Part shown: one piece after another, positions 15,231 through 29,700 of the stretch
Layout of the letters: each line of letters begins with the position of its first letter
Position numbering within the stretch: position 1 is the stretch's first letter
Program-made: the position numbers and the translations under genes
Origin: Bombus terrestris
Taxonomy: Eukaryota > Arthropoda > Insecta > Hymenoptera > Apidae
Assembly (NCBI RefSeq): GCF_910591885.1
Contig: NC_063271.1
Span: forward strand, 21,095,334-21,159,333
DNA length: 64,000 nt
Reading direction: 5' to 3'
Notes under the pieces: generated by a model
The model's input: the letters and a program-made list of their open reading frames with translations, nothing else
Told to the model about the DNA's origin: nothing
Databases searched by the model: none

Positions 15231-17700
15231 TATACTATTCCGTACTATCGTATAACGTTATATACTATTACTATATAACGTATAACGTTCAATACTATTA
15301 CTATATAACGCATAACGTTATATAATATTACTATATAACGTATAACGTTATATACTATTACTATATAACGTATAACGTTATATACTATTACTATATAACG
15401 TATAACGTTATATACTATTACTATATAACGCATAACGTTATATAATATTACTATATAGCGTATAACGTTGTATACTATTACTATATAACGTATAACGTTA
15501 TATACTATTACTATATAACGTATAACGTTATATACTATTACTATATAACGTATAACGTTATATAGTATTACCATATCACGTGTAACGTTATATACTAGTA
15601 CGTACTATCGTATAACGTTATATACTATTACTATATAACGCATAACGTTATATAATATTACTATATAACGTATAACGTTATATACTATTACTATATAACG
15701 CATAACGTTATATAATATTACTATATAACGTATAACGTTATATACTATTACTATATAACGTATAACGTTATATACTATTACTATATGACGTATAACGTTA
15801 TATACTATTACTATATAACGTATAACGTTATATACTATTACTATATAACGTATAACGCTATATACTATTACTATATAACGTGTAACGTTATATACTATTA
15901 CTATATAATGCATAACGTTATATAATATTACTATATAACGTATAACGTTATATACTATCACTATATAACGTATAACGTTATATACTTATACTATATAAGG
16001 TATAACGTTATATACTATTACTATATAACGCATAACGTTATATACTATTACTATATAACGTATAACGATATATACTATTCCGTATTAACGTATAACGTTA
16101 TATACTATTACGTAATAGCGTATAACGTTATATAGTATTACCATATCACGTATAACGTTGTATATTATTACGTACTAACGTATAACGTTATATACTATTA
16201 CTATATAACGTATAACGTTATATACTATTACTATACAACGTATAACGATACATACTATTACGTGCTATCGTATAACGTTATATACTATTACTATATAACG
16301 TATAACGATATATATTATTACGTACTAACGTATAACGTTATATACTATTACTATATAACGTATAACGTTATATACTATTACTATATAACGTATAACGTTA
16401 TATACTACTACTATATAACGTATAACGTTATATACTATTACTATATAACGTATAACGTTATATACTATTACTATATAACGTATAACGTTATATACTATTA
16501 CGTAATAACGTATAACGTTATATAGTATTGCCATATCACGTATTGCGTTGTATATTATTACGTACTAACGTATAACGTTATATACTATTACTATATAACG
16601 TATAACGTTATATACTATTACTATATAACGTATAACGTTATATACTATTACTATATAACGCATAACGTTATATAATATTACTATATAGCGTATAACGTTA
16701 TATACTATTACTATATAACGTATAACGATATATACTATTCCGTACTATCGTATAACGTTATATACTATTACTATATAACGTATAACGTTCAATACTATTA
16801 CTATATAACGCATAACGTTATATAATATTACTATATAACGTATAACGTTATATACTATTACTATATAACGTATAACGTTATATACTATTACTATATAACG
16901 TATAACGTTATATACTATTACTATATAACGCATAACGTTATATAATATTACTATATAGCGTATAACGTTGTATACTATTACTATATAACGTATAACGTTA
17001 TATACTATTACTATATAACGTATAACGTTATATACTATTACTATATAACGTATAACGTTATATAGTATTACCATATCACGTGTAACGTTATATACTAGTA
17101 CGTACTATCGTATAACGTTATATACTATTACTATATAACGCATAACGTTATATAATATTACTATATAACGTATAACGTTATATACTATTACTATATAACG
17201 CATAACGTTATATAATATTACTATATAACGTATAACGTTATATACTATTACTATATAACGTATAACGTTATATACTATTACTATATGACGTATAACGTTA
17301 TATACTATTACTATATAACGTATAACGTTATATACTATTACTATATAACGTATAACGTTCAATAGTATTACTATATAACGCATAACGTTATATAATATTA
17401 CTATATAACGTATAACGTTATATACTATTACTATATAACGTATAACGTTATATACTATTACTATATAACGTATAACGTTATATACTATTACTATATAACG
17501 TATAACGTTCAATAGTATTACTATATAACGCATAACGTTATATAATATTACTATATAACGTATAACGTTATATACTATTACTATATAACGTATAACGTTA
17601 TATACTATTACTATATAACGTATAACGTTCAATAGTATTACTATATAACGCATAACGTTATATAATATTACTATATAACGTATAACGTTATATACTATTA
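14401..17700. repeat. 3.3-kb higher-order repeat, copy 1 of a tandem pair
   Basis: Homologous to 17701-21030 at an exact offset of 3,300 bp (110 monomers). Anchors are the T11G monomer (14431/17731), CACGTG (15571/18871 and 17071/20371), ctatatgacg (15781/19081) and three A20C/T21A/C25G monomers (17341, 17491, 17611 matched by 20641, 20791, 20911). Homology runs about 30 bp beyond the unit length. Confidence 0.9.
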
Positions 17701-17730
17701 CTATATAACGTATAACGTTATATACTATTA
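17341..17730. repeat. Short 4-5-monomer higher-order repeat
   Basis: Three successive units each begin with an A20C/T21A/C25G monomer, then a T11C/C25A monomer, then two or three canonical monomers: 17341-17490 (150 bp), 17491-17610 (120 bp) and 17611-17730 (120 bp). The same block recurs at 20641-21030, 26851-27240 and 33451-33840. This is the smallest recurring unit above the monomer. Confidence 0.85.
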
Positions 17731-20700
17731 CTATATAACGGATAACGTTATATACTATTACTATATAACGTATAACGTTCAATACTATTACTATATAACG
17801 CATAACGTTATATAATATTACTATATAACGTATAACGTTATATACTATTACTATATAACGTATAACGCTATATACTATTACTATATAACGTGTAACGTTA
17901 TATACTATTACTATATAATGCATAACGTTATATAATATTACTATATAACGTATAACGTTATATACTATCACTATATAACGTATAACGTTATATACTTATA
18001 CTATATAAGGTATAACGTTATATACTATTACTATATAACGCATAACGTTATATACTATTACTATATAACGTATAACGATATATGCTATTCCGTATTAACG
18101 TATAACGTTATATACTATTACGTAATAGCGTATAACGTTATATAGTATTACCATATCACGTATAACGTTGTATATTATTACGTACTAACGTATAACGTTA
18201 TATACTATTACTATATAACGTATAACGTTATATACTATTACTATACAACGTATAACGATATATACTATTACGTGCTATCGTATAACGTTATATACTATTA
18301 CTATATAACGTATAACGATATATATTATTACGTACTAACGTATAACGTTATATACTATTACTATATAACGTATAACGTTATATACTATTACTATATAACG
18401 TATAACGTTATATACTACTACTATATAACGTATAACGTTATATACTATTACTATATAACGCATAACGTTATATAATATTACTATATAACGTATAACGTTA
18501 TATACTATTACTATATAACGTATAACGATATATACTATTCCGTACTATCGTATAACGTTATATACTATTACTATATAACGTATAACGTTCAATACTATTA
18601 CTATATAACGCATAACGTTATATAATATTACTATATAACGTATAACGTTATATACTATTACTATATAACGTATAACGTTATATACTATTACTATATAACG
18701 TATAACGTTATATACTATTACTATATAACGCATAACGTTATATAATATTACTATATAGCGTATAACGTTGTATACTATTACTATATAACGTATAACGTTA
18801 TATACTATTACTATATAACGTATAACGTTATATACTATTACTATATAACGTATAACGTTATATAGTATTACCATATCACGTGTAACGTTATATACTAGTA
18901 CGTACTATCGTATAACGTTATATACTATTACTATATAACGCATAACGTTATATAATATTACTATATAACGTATAACGTTATATACTATTACTATATAACG
19001 CATAACGTTATATAATATTACTATATAACGTATAACGTTATATACTATTACTATATAACGTATAACGTTATATACTATTACTATATGACGTATAACGTTA
19101 TATACTATTACTATATAACGTATAACGTTATATACTATTACTATATAACGTATAACGCTATATACTATTACTATATAACGTGTAACGTTATATACTATTA
19201 CTATATAATGCATAACGTTATATAATATTACTATATAACGTATAACGTTATATACTATTACTATATAACGTATAACGTTATATACTTATACTATATAAGG
19301 TATAACGTTATATACTATTACTATATAACGCATAACGTTATATACTATTACTATATAACGTATAACGATATATACTATTCCGTATTAACGTATAACGTTA
19401 TATACTATTACGTAATAGCGTATAACGTTATATAGTATTACCATATCACGTATAACGTTGTATATTATTACGTACTAACGTATAACGTTATATACTATTA
19501 CTATATAACGTATAACGTTATATACTATTACTATACAACGTATAACGATACATACTATTACGTGCTATCGTATAACGTTATATACTATTACTATATAACG
19601 TATAACGATATATATTATTACGTACTAACGTATAACGTTATATACTATTACTATATAACGTATAACGTTATATACTATTACTATATAACGTATAACGTTA
19701 TATACTACTACTATATAACGTATAACGTTATATACTATTACTATATAACGTATAACGTTATATACTATTACTATATAACGTATAACGTTATATACTATTA
19801 CGTAATAACGTATAACGTTATATAGTATTGCCATATCACGTATTGCGTTGTATATTATTACGTACTAACGTATAACGTTATATACTATTACTATATAACG
19901 TATAACGTTATATACTATTACTATATAACGTATAACGTTATATACTATTACTATATAACGCATAACGTTATATAATATTACTATATAGCGTATAACGTTA
20001 TATACTATTACTATATAACGTATAACGATATATACTATTCCGTACTATCGTATAACGTTATATACTATTACTATATAACGTATAACGTTCAATACTATTA
20101 CTATATAACGCATAACGTTATATAATATTACTATATAACGTATAACGTTATATACTATTACTATATAACGTATAACGTTATATACTATTACTATATAACG
20201 TATAACGTTATATACTATTACTATATAACGCATAACGTTATATAATATTACTATATAGCGTATAACGTTGTATACTATTACTATATAACGTATAACGTTA
20301 TATACTATTACTATATAACGTATAACGTTATATACTATTACTATATAACGTATAACGTTATATAGTATTACCATATCACGTGTAACGTTATATACTAGTA
20401 CGTACTATCGTATAACGTTATATACTATTACTATATAACGCATAACGTTATATATTATTACTATATAACGTATAACGTTATATACTATTACTATATAACG
20501 CATAACGTTATATAATATTACTATATAACGTATAACGTTATATACTATTACTATATAACGTATAACGTTATATACTATTACTATATGACGTATAACGTTA
20601 TATACTATTACTATATAACGTATAACGTTATATACTATTACTATATAACGTATAACGTTCAATAGTATTACTATATAACGCATAACGTTATATAATATTA

Positions 20701-21030
20701 CTATATAACGTATAACGTTATATACTATTACTATATAACGTATAACGTTATATACTATTACTATATAACGTATAACGTTATATACTATTACTATATAACG
20801 TATAACGTTCAATAGTATTACTATATAACGCATAACGTTATATAATATTACTATATAACGTATAACGTTATATACTATTACTATATAACGTATAACGTTA
20901 TATACTATTACTATATAACGTATAACGTTCAATAGTATTACTATATAACGCATAACGTTATATAATATTACTATATAACGTATAACGTTATATACTATTA
21001 CTATATAACGTATAACGTTATATACTATTA
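17701..21030. repeat. 3.3-kb higher-order repeat, copy 2 of a tandem pair
   Basis: Differences from copy 1 that I noticed are single bases: T11G in the monomer at 14461 against T at 17761, TATGCTATTC at 18081, TATACTATTA at 19251 (copy 1 has TATACTATCA) and TATATTATTA at 20451. That is about four changes in 3.3 kb, so the duplication is young relative to monomer divergence. Confidence 0.9.
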
Positions 21031-22620
21031 CTATATAACGCATAACGTTATATACTATTACTATATAACGTATAACGATATATACTATTCCGTATTAACG
21101 TATAACGTTATATACTATTACGTAATAGCGTATAACGTTATATAGTATTACCATATCACGTATAACGTTGTATATTATTACGTACTAACGTATAACGTTA
21201 TATACTATTACTATATAACGTATAACGTTATATACTATTACTATACAACGTATAACGATATATACTATTACGTGCTATCGTATAACGTTATATACTATTA
21301 CTATATAACGTATAACGATATATATTATTACTTACTAACGTATAACGTTATATAATATTACTATATAACGTATAACGTTATATACTATTACTATATAACG
21401 TATAACGTTATATACTATTACTATATAACGCATAACGTTATATACTATTACTATATAACGTATAACGATATATACTATTCCGTATTAACGTATAACGTTA
21501 TATACTATTACGTAATAGCGTATAACGTTATATAGTATTACCATATCACGTATAACGTTGTATATTATTACGTACTAACGCATAACGTTATATAATATTA
21601 CTATATAACGTATAACGTTATATACTATTACTATATAACGTATAACGTTATATACTATTACTATATAACGTATAACGTTATATACTATTACTATATAACG
21701 CATAACGTTATATACTATTACGTAATAACGTATAACGTTATATAGTATTGCCATATCACGTATAACGTTGTATATTATTACGTACTAACGTATAACGTTA
21801 TATACTATTACTATATAACGTATAACGTTATATACTATTACTATATAACGTATAACGTTATATACTATTACTATATAACGTATAACGTTATATACTATTA
21901 CTATATAACGTATAACATTATATACTATTACTATATAACGTATAACGATATACACTATTACGTATTAACGTATAACGTTATATACTATTACGTTATAGCG
22001 TATAACGTTATATAGTATTACCATATCACGTCTAACGTTGTATATTATTACGTACTAACGTATAACGTTATATAGTATTACCAGATCACGTATAACGTTG
22101 TATACTATTACGTAATAACGTATAACGTTATATACTATTACGTAATAACGTATAACGTTATATAATATTGCCATATCACGTATAACGTTGTATATTATTA
22201 CGTACTAACGTATAACGTTATATACTATTACTATATAACGTATAACGTTATATACTATTACTATATAACGGATAACGTTATATACTATTACTATATAACG
22301 TATAACGTTCAATACTATTACTATATAACGCATAACGTTATATAATATTACTATATAACGTATAACGTTATATACTATTACTATATAACGTATAACGCTA
22401 TATACTATTACTATATAACGTGTAACGTTATATACTATTACTATATAATGCATAACGTTATATAATATTACTATATAACGTATAACGTTATATACTATTA
22501 CTATATAACGTATAACGTTATATACTTATACTATATAAGGTATAACGTTATATACTATTACTATATAACGCATAACGTTATATACTATTACTATATAACG
22601 TATAACGATATATACTATTC
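20191..22620. repeat. 2.4-kb block related to 26401-28830
   Basis: Matches 26401-28830 at an offset of 6,210 bp: CACGTG (20371/26581), cgtgctatcg (21271/27481), ccagatcacg (22081/28291) and ctatataagg (22531/28741). This block lacks the TATATCGTTA/TATCCTATTA monomer present at 28021. It also has cttactaacg at 21331, where the partner has cgtactaacg. It looks like an earlier relative of the left part of the 6.6-kb unit. Confidence 0.78.
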
Positions 22621-23230
22621 CGTATTAACGTATAACGTTATATACTATTACGTAATAGCGTATAACGTTATATAGTATTACCATATCACGTATAACGTTG
22701 TATATTATTACGTACTAACGTATAACGTTATATACTATTACTATATAACGTATAACGTTATATACTATTACTATACAACGTATAACGATATATACTATTA
22801 CGTGCTATCGTATAACGTTATATACTATTACTATATAACGTATAACGATATATATTATTACGTACTAACGTATAACGTTATATACTATTACTATATAACG
22901 TATAACGTTATATACTATTACTATATAACGTATAACGTTATATACTATTACTATATAACGTATAACGTTATATACTATTACTATATAACGTATAACGTTA
23001 TATACTATTACTATATAACGTATAACGTTATATACTATTACGTAATAACGTATAACATTATATAGTATTGCCATATCACGTATTGCGTTGTATATTATTA
23101 CGTACTAACGTATAACGTTATATACTATTACTATATAACGTATAACGTTATATACTATTACTATATAACGTATAACGTTATATACTATTACTATATAACG
23201 CATAACGTTATATAATATTACTATATAGCG
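21931..23230. repeat. 1.3-kb segment, copy 1 of a 1,590-bp step duplication
   Basis: Matches 23521-24820 at an offset of 1,590 bp, from the TACACTATTA monomer (21931/23521) through ccagatcacg (22081/23671) and TATTGCG (23071/24661). It lacks the TATACTACTA end found at 24531. The right boundary is where the partner reads ctctatagcg. Confidence 0.8.
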
Positions 23231-23520
23231 TATAACGTTGTATACTATTACTATATAACGTATAACGTTATATACTATTACTATATAACGTATAACGTTA
23301 TATACTATTACTATATAACGTGTAACGTTATATAGTATTACCATATCACGTGTAACGTTATATACTAGTACGTACTATCGTATAACGTTATATACTATTA
23401 CTATATAACGCATAACGTTATATAATATTACTATATAACGTATAACGTTATATACTATTACTATATAACGCATAACGTTATATAATATTACTATATAACG
23501 TATAACGTTATATACTATTA

Positions 23521-24820
23521 CTATATAACGTATAACGATATACACTATTACGTATTAACGTATAACGTTATATACTATTACGTTATAGCGTATAACGTTA
23601 TACAGTATTACCATATCACGTCTAACGTTGTATATTATTACGTACTAACGTATAACGTTATATAGTATTACCAGATCACGTATAACGTTGTATACTATTA
23701 CGTAATAACGTATAACGTTATATACTATTACGTAATAACGTATAACGTTATATAATATTGCCATATCACGTATAACGTTGTATATTATTACGTACTAACG
23801 TATAACGTTATATACTATTACTATATAACGTATAACGTTATATACTATTACTATATAACGGATAACGTTATATACTATTACTATATAACGTATAACGTTC
23901 AATACTATTACTATATAACGCATAACGTTATATAATATTACTATATAACGTATAACGTTATATACTATTACTATATAACGTATAACGCTATATACTATTA
24001 CTATATAACGTGTAACGTTATATACTATTACTATATAATGCATAACGTTATATAATATTACTATATAACGTATAACGTTATATACTATCACTATATAACG
24101 TATAACGTTATATACTTATACTATATAAGGTATAACGTTATATACTATTACTATATAACGCATAACGTTATATACTATTACTATATAACGTATAACGATA
24201 TATACTATTCCGTATTAACGTATAACGTTATATACTATTACGTAATAGCGTATAACGTTATATAGTATTACCATATCACGTATAACGTTGTATATTATTA
24301 CGTACTAACGTATAACGTTATATACTATTACTATATAACGTATAACGTTATATACTATTACTATACAACGTATAACGATATATACTATTACGTGCTATCG
24401 TATAACGTTATATACTATTACTATATAACGTATAACGATATATATTATTACGTACTAACGTATAACGTTATATACTATTACTATATAACGTATAACGTTA
24501 TATACTATTACTATATAACGTATAACGTTATATACTACTACTATATAACGTATAACGTTATATACTATTACTATATAACGTATAACGTTATATACTATTA
24601 CTATATAACGTATAACGTTATATACTATTACGTAATAACGTATAACATTATATAGTATTGCCATATCACGTATTGCGTTGTATATTATTACGTACTAACG
24701 TATAACGTTATATACTATTACTATATAACGTATAACGTTATATACTATTACTATATAACGTATAACGTTATATACTATTACTATATAACGCATAACGTTA
24801 TATAATATTACTCTATAGCG
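23521..24820. repeat. 1.3-kb segment, copy 2 of a 1,590-bp step duplication
   Basis: Partner of 21931-23230. The last monomer begins ctctatagcg (24811), a private left-arm change not seen elsewhere in the window. Confidence 0.8.
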
Positions 24821-25470
24821 TATAACGTTATATACTATTACTATATAACGTATAACGATATATACTATTCCGTACTATCGTATAACGTTATATACTATTA
24901 CTATATAACGTATAACGTTCAATACTATTACTATATAACGCATAACGTTATATAATATTACTATATAACGTATAACGTTATATACTATTACTATATAACG
25001 TATAACGTTATATACTATTACTATATAACGTATAACGTTATATACTATTACTATATAACGCATAACGTTATATAATATTACTATATAGCGTATAACGTTG
25101 TATACTATTACTATATAACGTATAACGTTATATACTATTACTATATAACGTATAACGTTATATACTATTACTATATAACGTATAACGTTATATAGTATTA
25201 CCATATCACGTGTAACGTTATATACTAGTACGTACTATCGTATAACGTTATATACTATTACTATATAACGCATAACGTTATATAATATTACTATATAACG
25301 TATAACGTTATATACTATTACTATATAACGCATAACGTTATATAATATTACTATATAACGTATAACGTTATATACTATTACTATATAACGTATAACGTTA
25401 TATACTATTACTATATGACGTATAACGTTATATACTATTACTATATAACGTATAACGTTATATACTATTA
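23941..25470. repeat. 1.5-kb segment, copy 1 of a tandem pair
   Basis: Matches 25441-26850. The offset is 1,500 bp from TATAACGCTA (23971/25471) through cgtactatcg (24871/26371), then 1,380 bp from 25021/26401 onward. This copy has four monomers (24901-25020, beginning with an A20C/T21A copy) that the second lacks. Confidence 0.8.
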
Positions 25471-26850
25471 CTATATAACGTATAACGCTATATACTATTA
25501 CTATATAACGTGTAACGTTATATACTATTACTATATAATGCATAACGTTATATAATATTACTATATAACGTATAACGTTATATACTATCACTATATAACG
25601 TATAACGTTATATACTTATACTATATAAGGTATAACGTTATATACTATTACTATATAACGCATAACGTTATATACTATTACTATATAACGTATAACGATA
25701 TATACTATTCCGTATTAACGTATAACGTTATATACTATTACGTAATAGCGTATAACGTTATATAGTATTACCATATCACGTATAACGTTGTATATTATTA
25801 CGTACTAACGTATAACGTTATATACTATTACTATATAACGTATAACGTTATATACTATTACTATACAACGTATAACGATACATACTATTACGTGCTATCG
25901 TATAACGTTATATACTATTACTATATAACGTATAACGATATATATTATTACGTACTAACGTATAACGTTATATACTATTACTATATAACGTATAACGTTA
26001 TATACTATTACTATATAACGTATAACGTTATATACTACTACTATATAACGTATAACGTTATATACTATTACTATATAACGTATAACGTTATATACTATTA
26101 CTATATAACGTATAACGTTATATACTATTACGTAATAACGTATAACGTTATATAGTATTGCCATATCACGTATTGCGTTGTATATTATTACGTACTAACG
26201 TATAACGTTATATACTATTACTATATAACGTATAACGTTATATACTATTACTATATAACGTATAACGTTATATACTATTACTATATAACGCATAACGTTA
26301 TATAATATTACTATATAGCGTATAACGTTATATACTATTACTATATAACGTATAACGATATATACTATTCCGTACTATCGTATAACGTTATATACTATTA
26401 CTATATAACGTATAACGTTATATACTATTACTATATAACGCATAACGTTATATAATATTACTATATAGCGTATAACGTTGTATACTATTACTATATAACG
26501 TATAACGTTATATACTATTACTATATAACGTATAACGTTATATACTATTACTATATAACGTATAACGTTATATAGTATTACCATATCACGTGTAACGTTA
26601 TATACTAGTACGTACTATCGTATAACGTTATATACTATTACTATATAACGCATAACGTTATATAATATTACTATATAACGTATAACGTTATATACTATTA
26701 CTATATAACGCATAACGTTATATAATATTACTATATAACGTATAACGTTATATACTATTACTATATAACGTATAACGTTATATACTATTACTATATGACG
26801 TATAACGTTATATACTATTACTATATAACGTATAACGTTATATACTATTA
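25441..26850. repeat. 1.5-kb segment, copy 2 with a 120-bp internal deletion
   Basis: Partner of 23941-25470. It lacks the four monomers after cgtactatcg at 26371; the monomer at 26401 is a plain canonical copy. The loss is a whole multiple of the 30-bp unit, as for unequal exchange. Confidence 0.8.
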
Positions 26851-28410
26851 CTATATAACGTATAACGTTCAATAGTATTACTATATAACGCATAACGTTA
26901 TATAATATTACTATATAACGTATAACGTTATATACTATTACTATATAACGTATAACGTTATATACTATTACTATATAACGTATAACGTTATATACTATTA
27001 CTATATAACGTATAACGTTCAATAGTATTACTATATAACGCATAACGTTATATAATATTACTATATAACGTATAACGTTATATACTATTACTATATAACG
27101 TATAACGTTATATACTATTACTATATAACGTATAACGTTCAATAGTATTACTATATAACGCATAACGTTATATAATATTACTATATAACGTATAACGTTA
27201 TATACTATTACTATATAACGTATAACGTTATATACTATTACTATATAACGCATAACGTTATATACTATTACTATATAACGTATAACGATATATACTATTC
27301 CGTATTAACGTATAACGTTATATACTATTACGTAATAGCGTATAACGTTATATAGTATTACCATATCACGTATAACGTTGTATATTATTACGTACTAACG
27401 TATAACGTTATATACTATTACTATATAACGTATAACGTTATATACTATTACTATACAACGTATAACGATATATACTATTACGTGCTATCGTATAACGTTA
27501 TATACTATTACTATATAACGTATAACGATATATATTATTACGTACTAACGTATAACGTTATATAATATTACTATATAACGTATAACGTTATATACTATTA
27601 CTATATAACGTATAACGTTATATACTATTACTATATAACGCATAACGTTATATACTATTACTATATAACGTATAACGATATATACTATTCCGTATTAACG
27701 TATAACGTTATATACTATTACGTAATAGCGTATAACGTTATATAGTATTACCATATCACGTATAACGTTGTATATTATTACGTACTAACGCATAACGTTA
27801 TATAATATTACTATATAACGTATAACGTTATATACTATTACTATATAACGTATAACGTTATATACTATTACTATATAACGTATAACGTTATATACTATTA
27901 CTATATAACGCATAACGTTATATACTATTACGTAATAACGTATAACGTTATATAGTATTGCCATATCACGTATAACGTTGTATATTATTACGTACTAACG
28001 TATAACGTTATATATTATTACTATATAACGTATATCGTTATATCCTATTACTATATAACGTATAACGTTATATACTATTACTATATAACGTATAACGTTA
28101 TATACTATTACTATATAACGTATAACATTATATACTATTACTATATAACGTATAACGATATACACTATTACGTATTAACGTATAACGTTATATACTATTA
28201 CGTTATAGCGTATAACGTTATATAGTATTACCATATCACGTCTAACGTTGTATATTATTACGTACTAACGTATAACGTTATATAGTATTACCAGATCACG
28301 TATAACGTTGTATACTATTACGTAATAACGTATAACGTTATATACTATTACGTAATAACGTATAACGTTATATAATATTGCCATATCACGTATAACGTTG
28401 TATATTATTA

Positions 28411-28440
28411 CGTACTAACGTATAACGTTATATAGTAATA
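28411..28440. repeat. Monomer with altered linker GTAATAC
   Basis: Linker at 28435-28441 reads GTAATAC. The paralogue at 35011 has CTATTAC. GTAATAC is the reverse complement of the common GTATTAC (C25G) linker, but it also differs from that by one central base, so inversion is possible and not proven. The arms are intact on the right side. Confidence 0.6.
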
Positions 28441-29670
28441 CTATATAACGTATAACGTTATATACTATTACTATATAACGGATAACGTTATATACTATTA
28501 CTATATAACGTATAACGTTCAATACTATTACTATATAACGCATAACGTTATATAATATTACTATATAACGTATAACGTTATATACTATTACTATATAACG
28601 TATAACGCTATATACTATTACTATATAACGTGTAACGTTATATACTATTACTATATAATGCATAACGTTATATAATATTACTATATAACGTATAACGTTA
28701 TATACTATCACTATATAACGTATAACGTTATATACTTATACTATATAAGGTATAACGTTATATACTATTACTATATAACGCATAACGTTATATACTATTA
28801 CTATATAACGTATAACGATATATACTATTCCGTATTAACGTATAACGTTATATACTATTACTATACAACGTATAACGATATATACTATTACGTGCTATCG
28901 TATAACGTTATATACTATTACTATATAACGTATAACGATATATATTATTACGTACTAACGTATAACGTTATATACTATTACTATATAACGTATAACGTTA
29001 TATACTATTACTATATAACGTATAACGTTATATACTACTACTATATAACGTATAACGTTATATACTATTACTATATAACGTATAACGTTATATACTATTA
29101 CTATATAACGTATAACGTTATATACTATTACGTAATAACGTATAACATTATATAGTATTGCCATATCACGTATTGCGTTGTATATTATTACGTACTAACG
29201 TATAACGTTATATACTATTACTATATAACGTATAACGTTATATACTATTACTATATAACGTATAACGTTATATACTATTACTATACAACGCATAACGTTA
29301 TATAATATTACTATATAGCGTATAACGTTGTATACTATTACTATATAACGTATAACGTTATATACTATTACTATATAACGTATAACGTTATATACTATTA
29401 CTATATAACGTATAACGTTATATAGTATTACCATATCACGTGTAACGTTATATACTAGTACGTACTATCGTATAACGTTATATACTATTACTATATAACG
29501 CATAACGTTATATAATATTACTATATAACGTATAACGTTATATACTATTACTATATAACGCATAACGTTATATAATATTACTATATAACGTATAACGTTA
29601 TATACTATTACTATATAACGTATAACGTTATATACTATTACTATATAACGTATAACGTTATATACTATTA

Positions 29671-29700
29671 CTATATAACGTTATACGTTATATAGTAATA
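29671..29700. repeat. Monomer with flipped ATA spacer and GTAATAC linker
   Basis: Spacer at 29682-29684 is TAT between intact arms TATATAACGT and ACGTTATATA. Three adjacent bases changed to their exact reverse complement. The linker at 29695-29701 is GTAATAC, the reverse complement of the GTATTAC linker carried by the paralogues at 36295 and 44993. Both intervals therefore read inverted. Confidence 0.8.

Noticed and set aside
28411..28440. GTAATAC linker as a definite inversion
   Set aside because: GTATTAC and GTAATAC differ by only one central base, so a single substitution in a C25G monomer explains it equally well. Listed as ambiguous, not as a proven flip.
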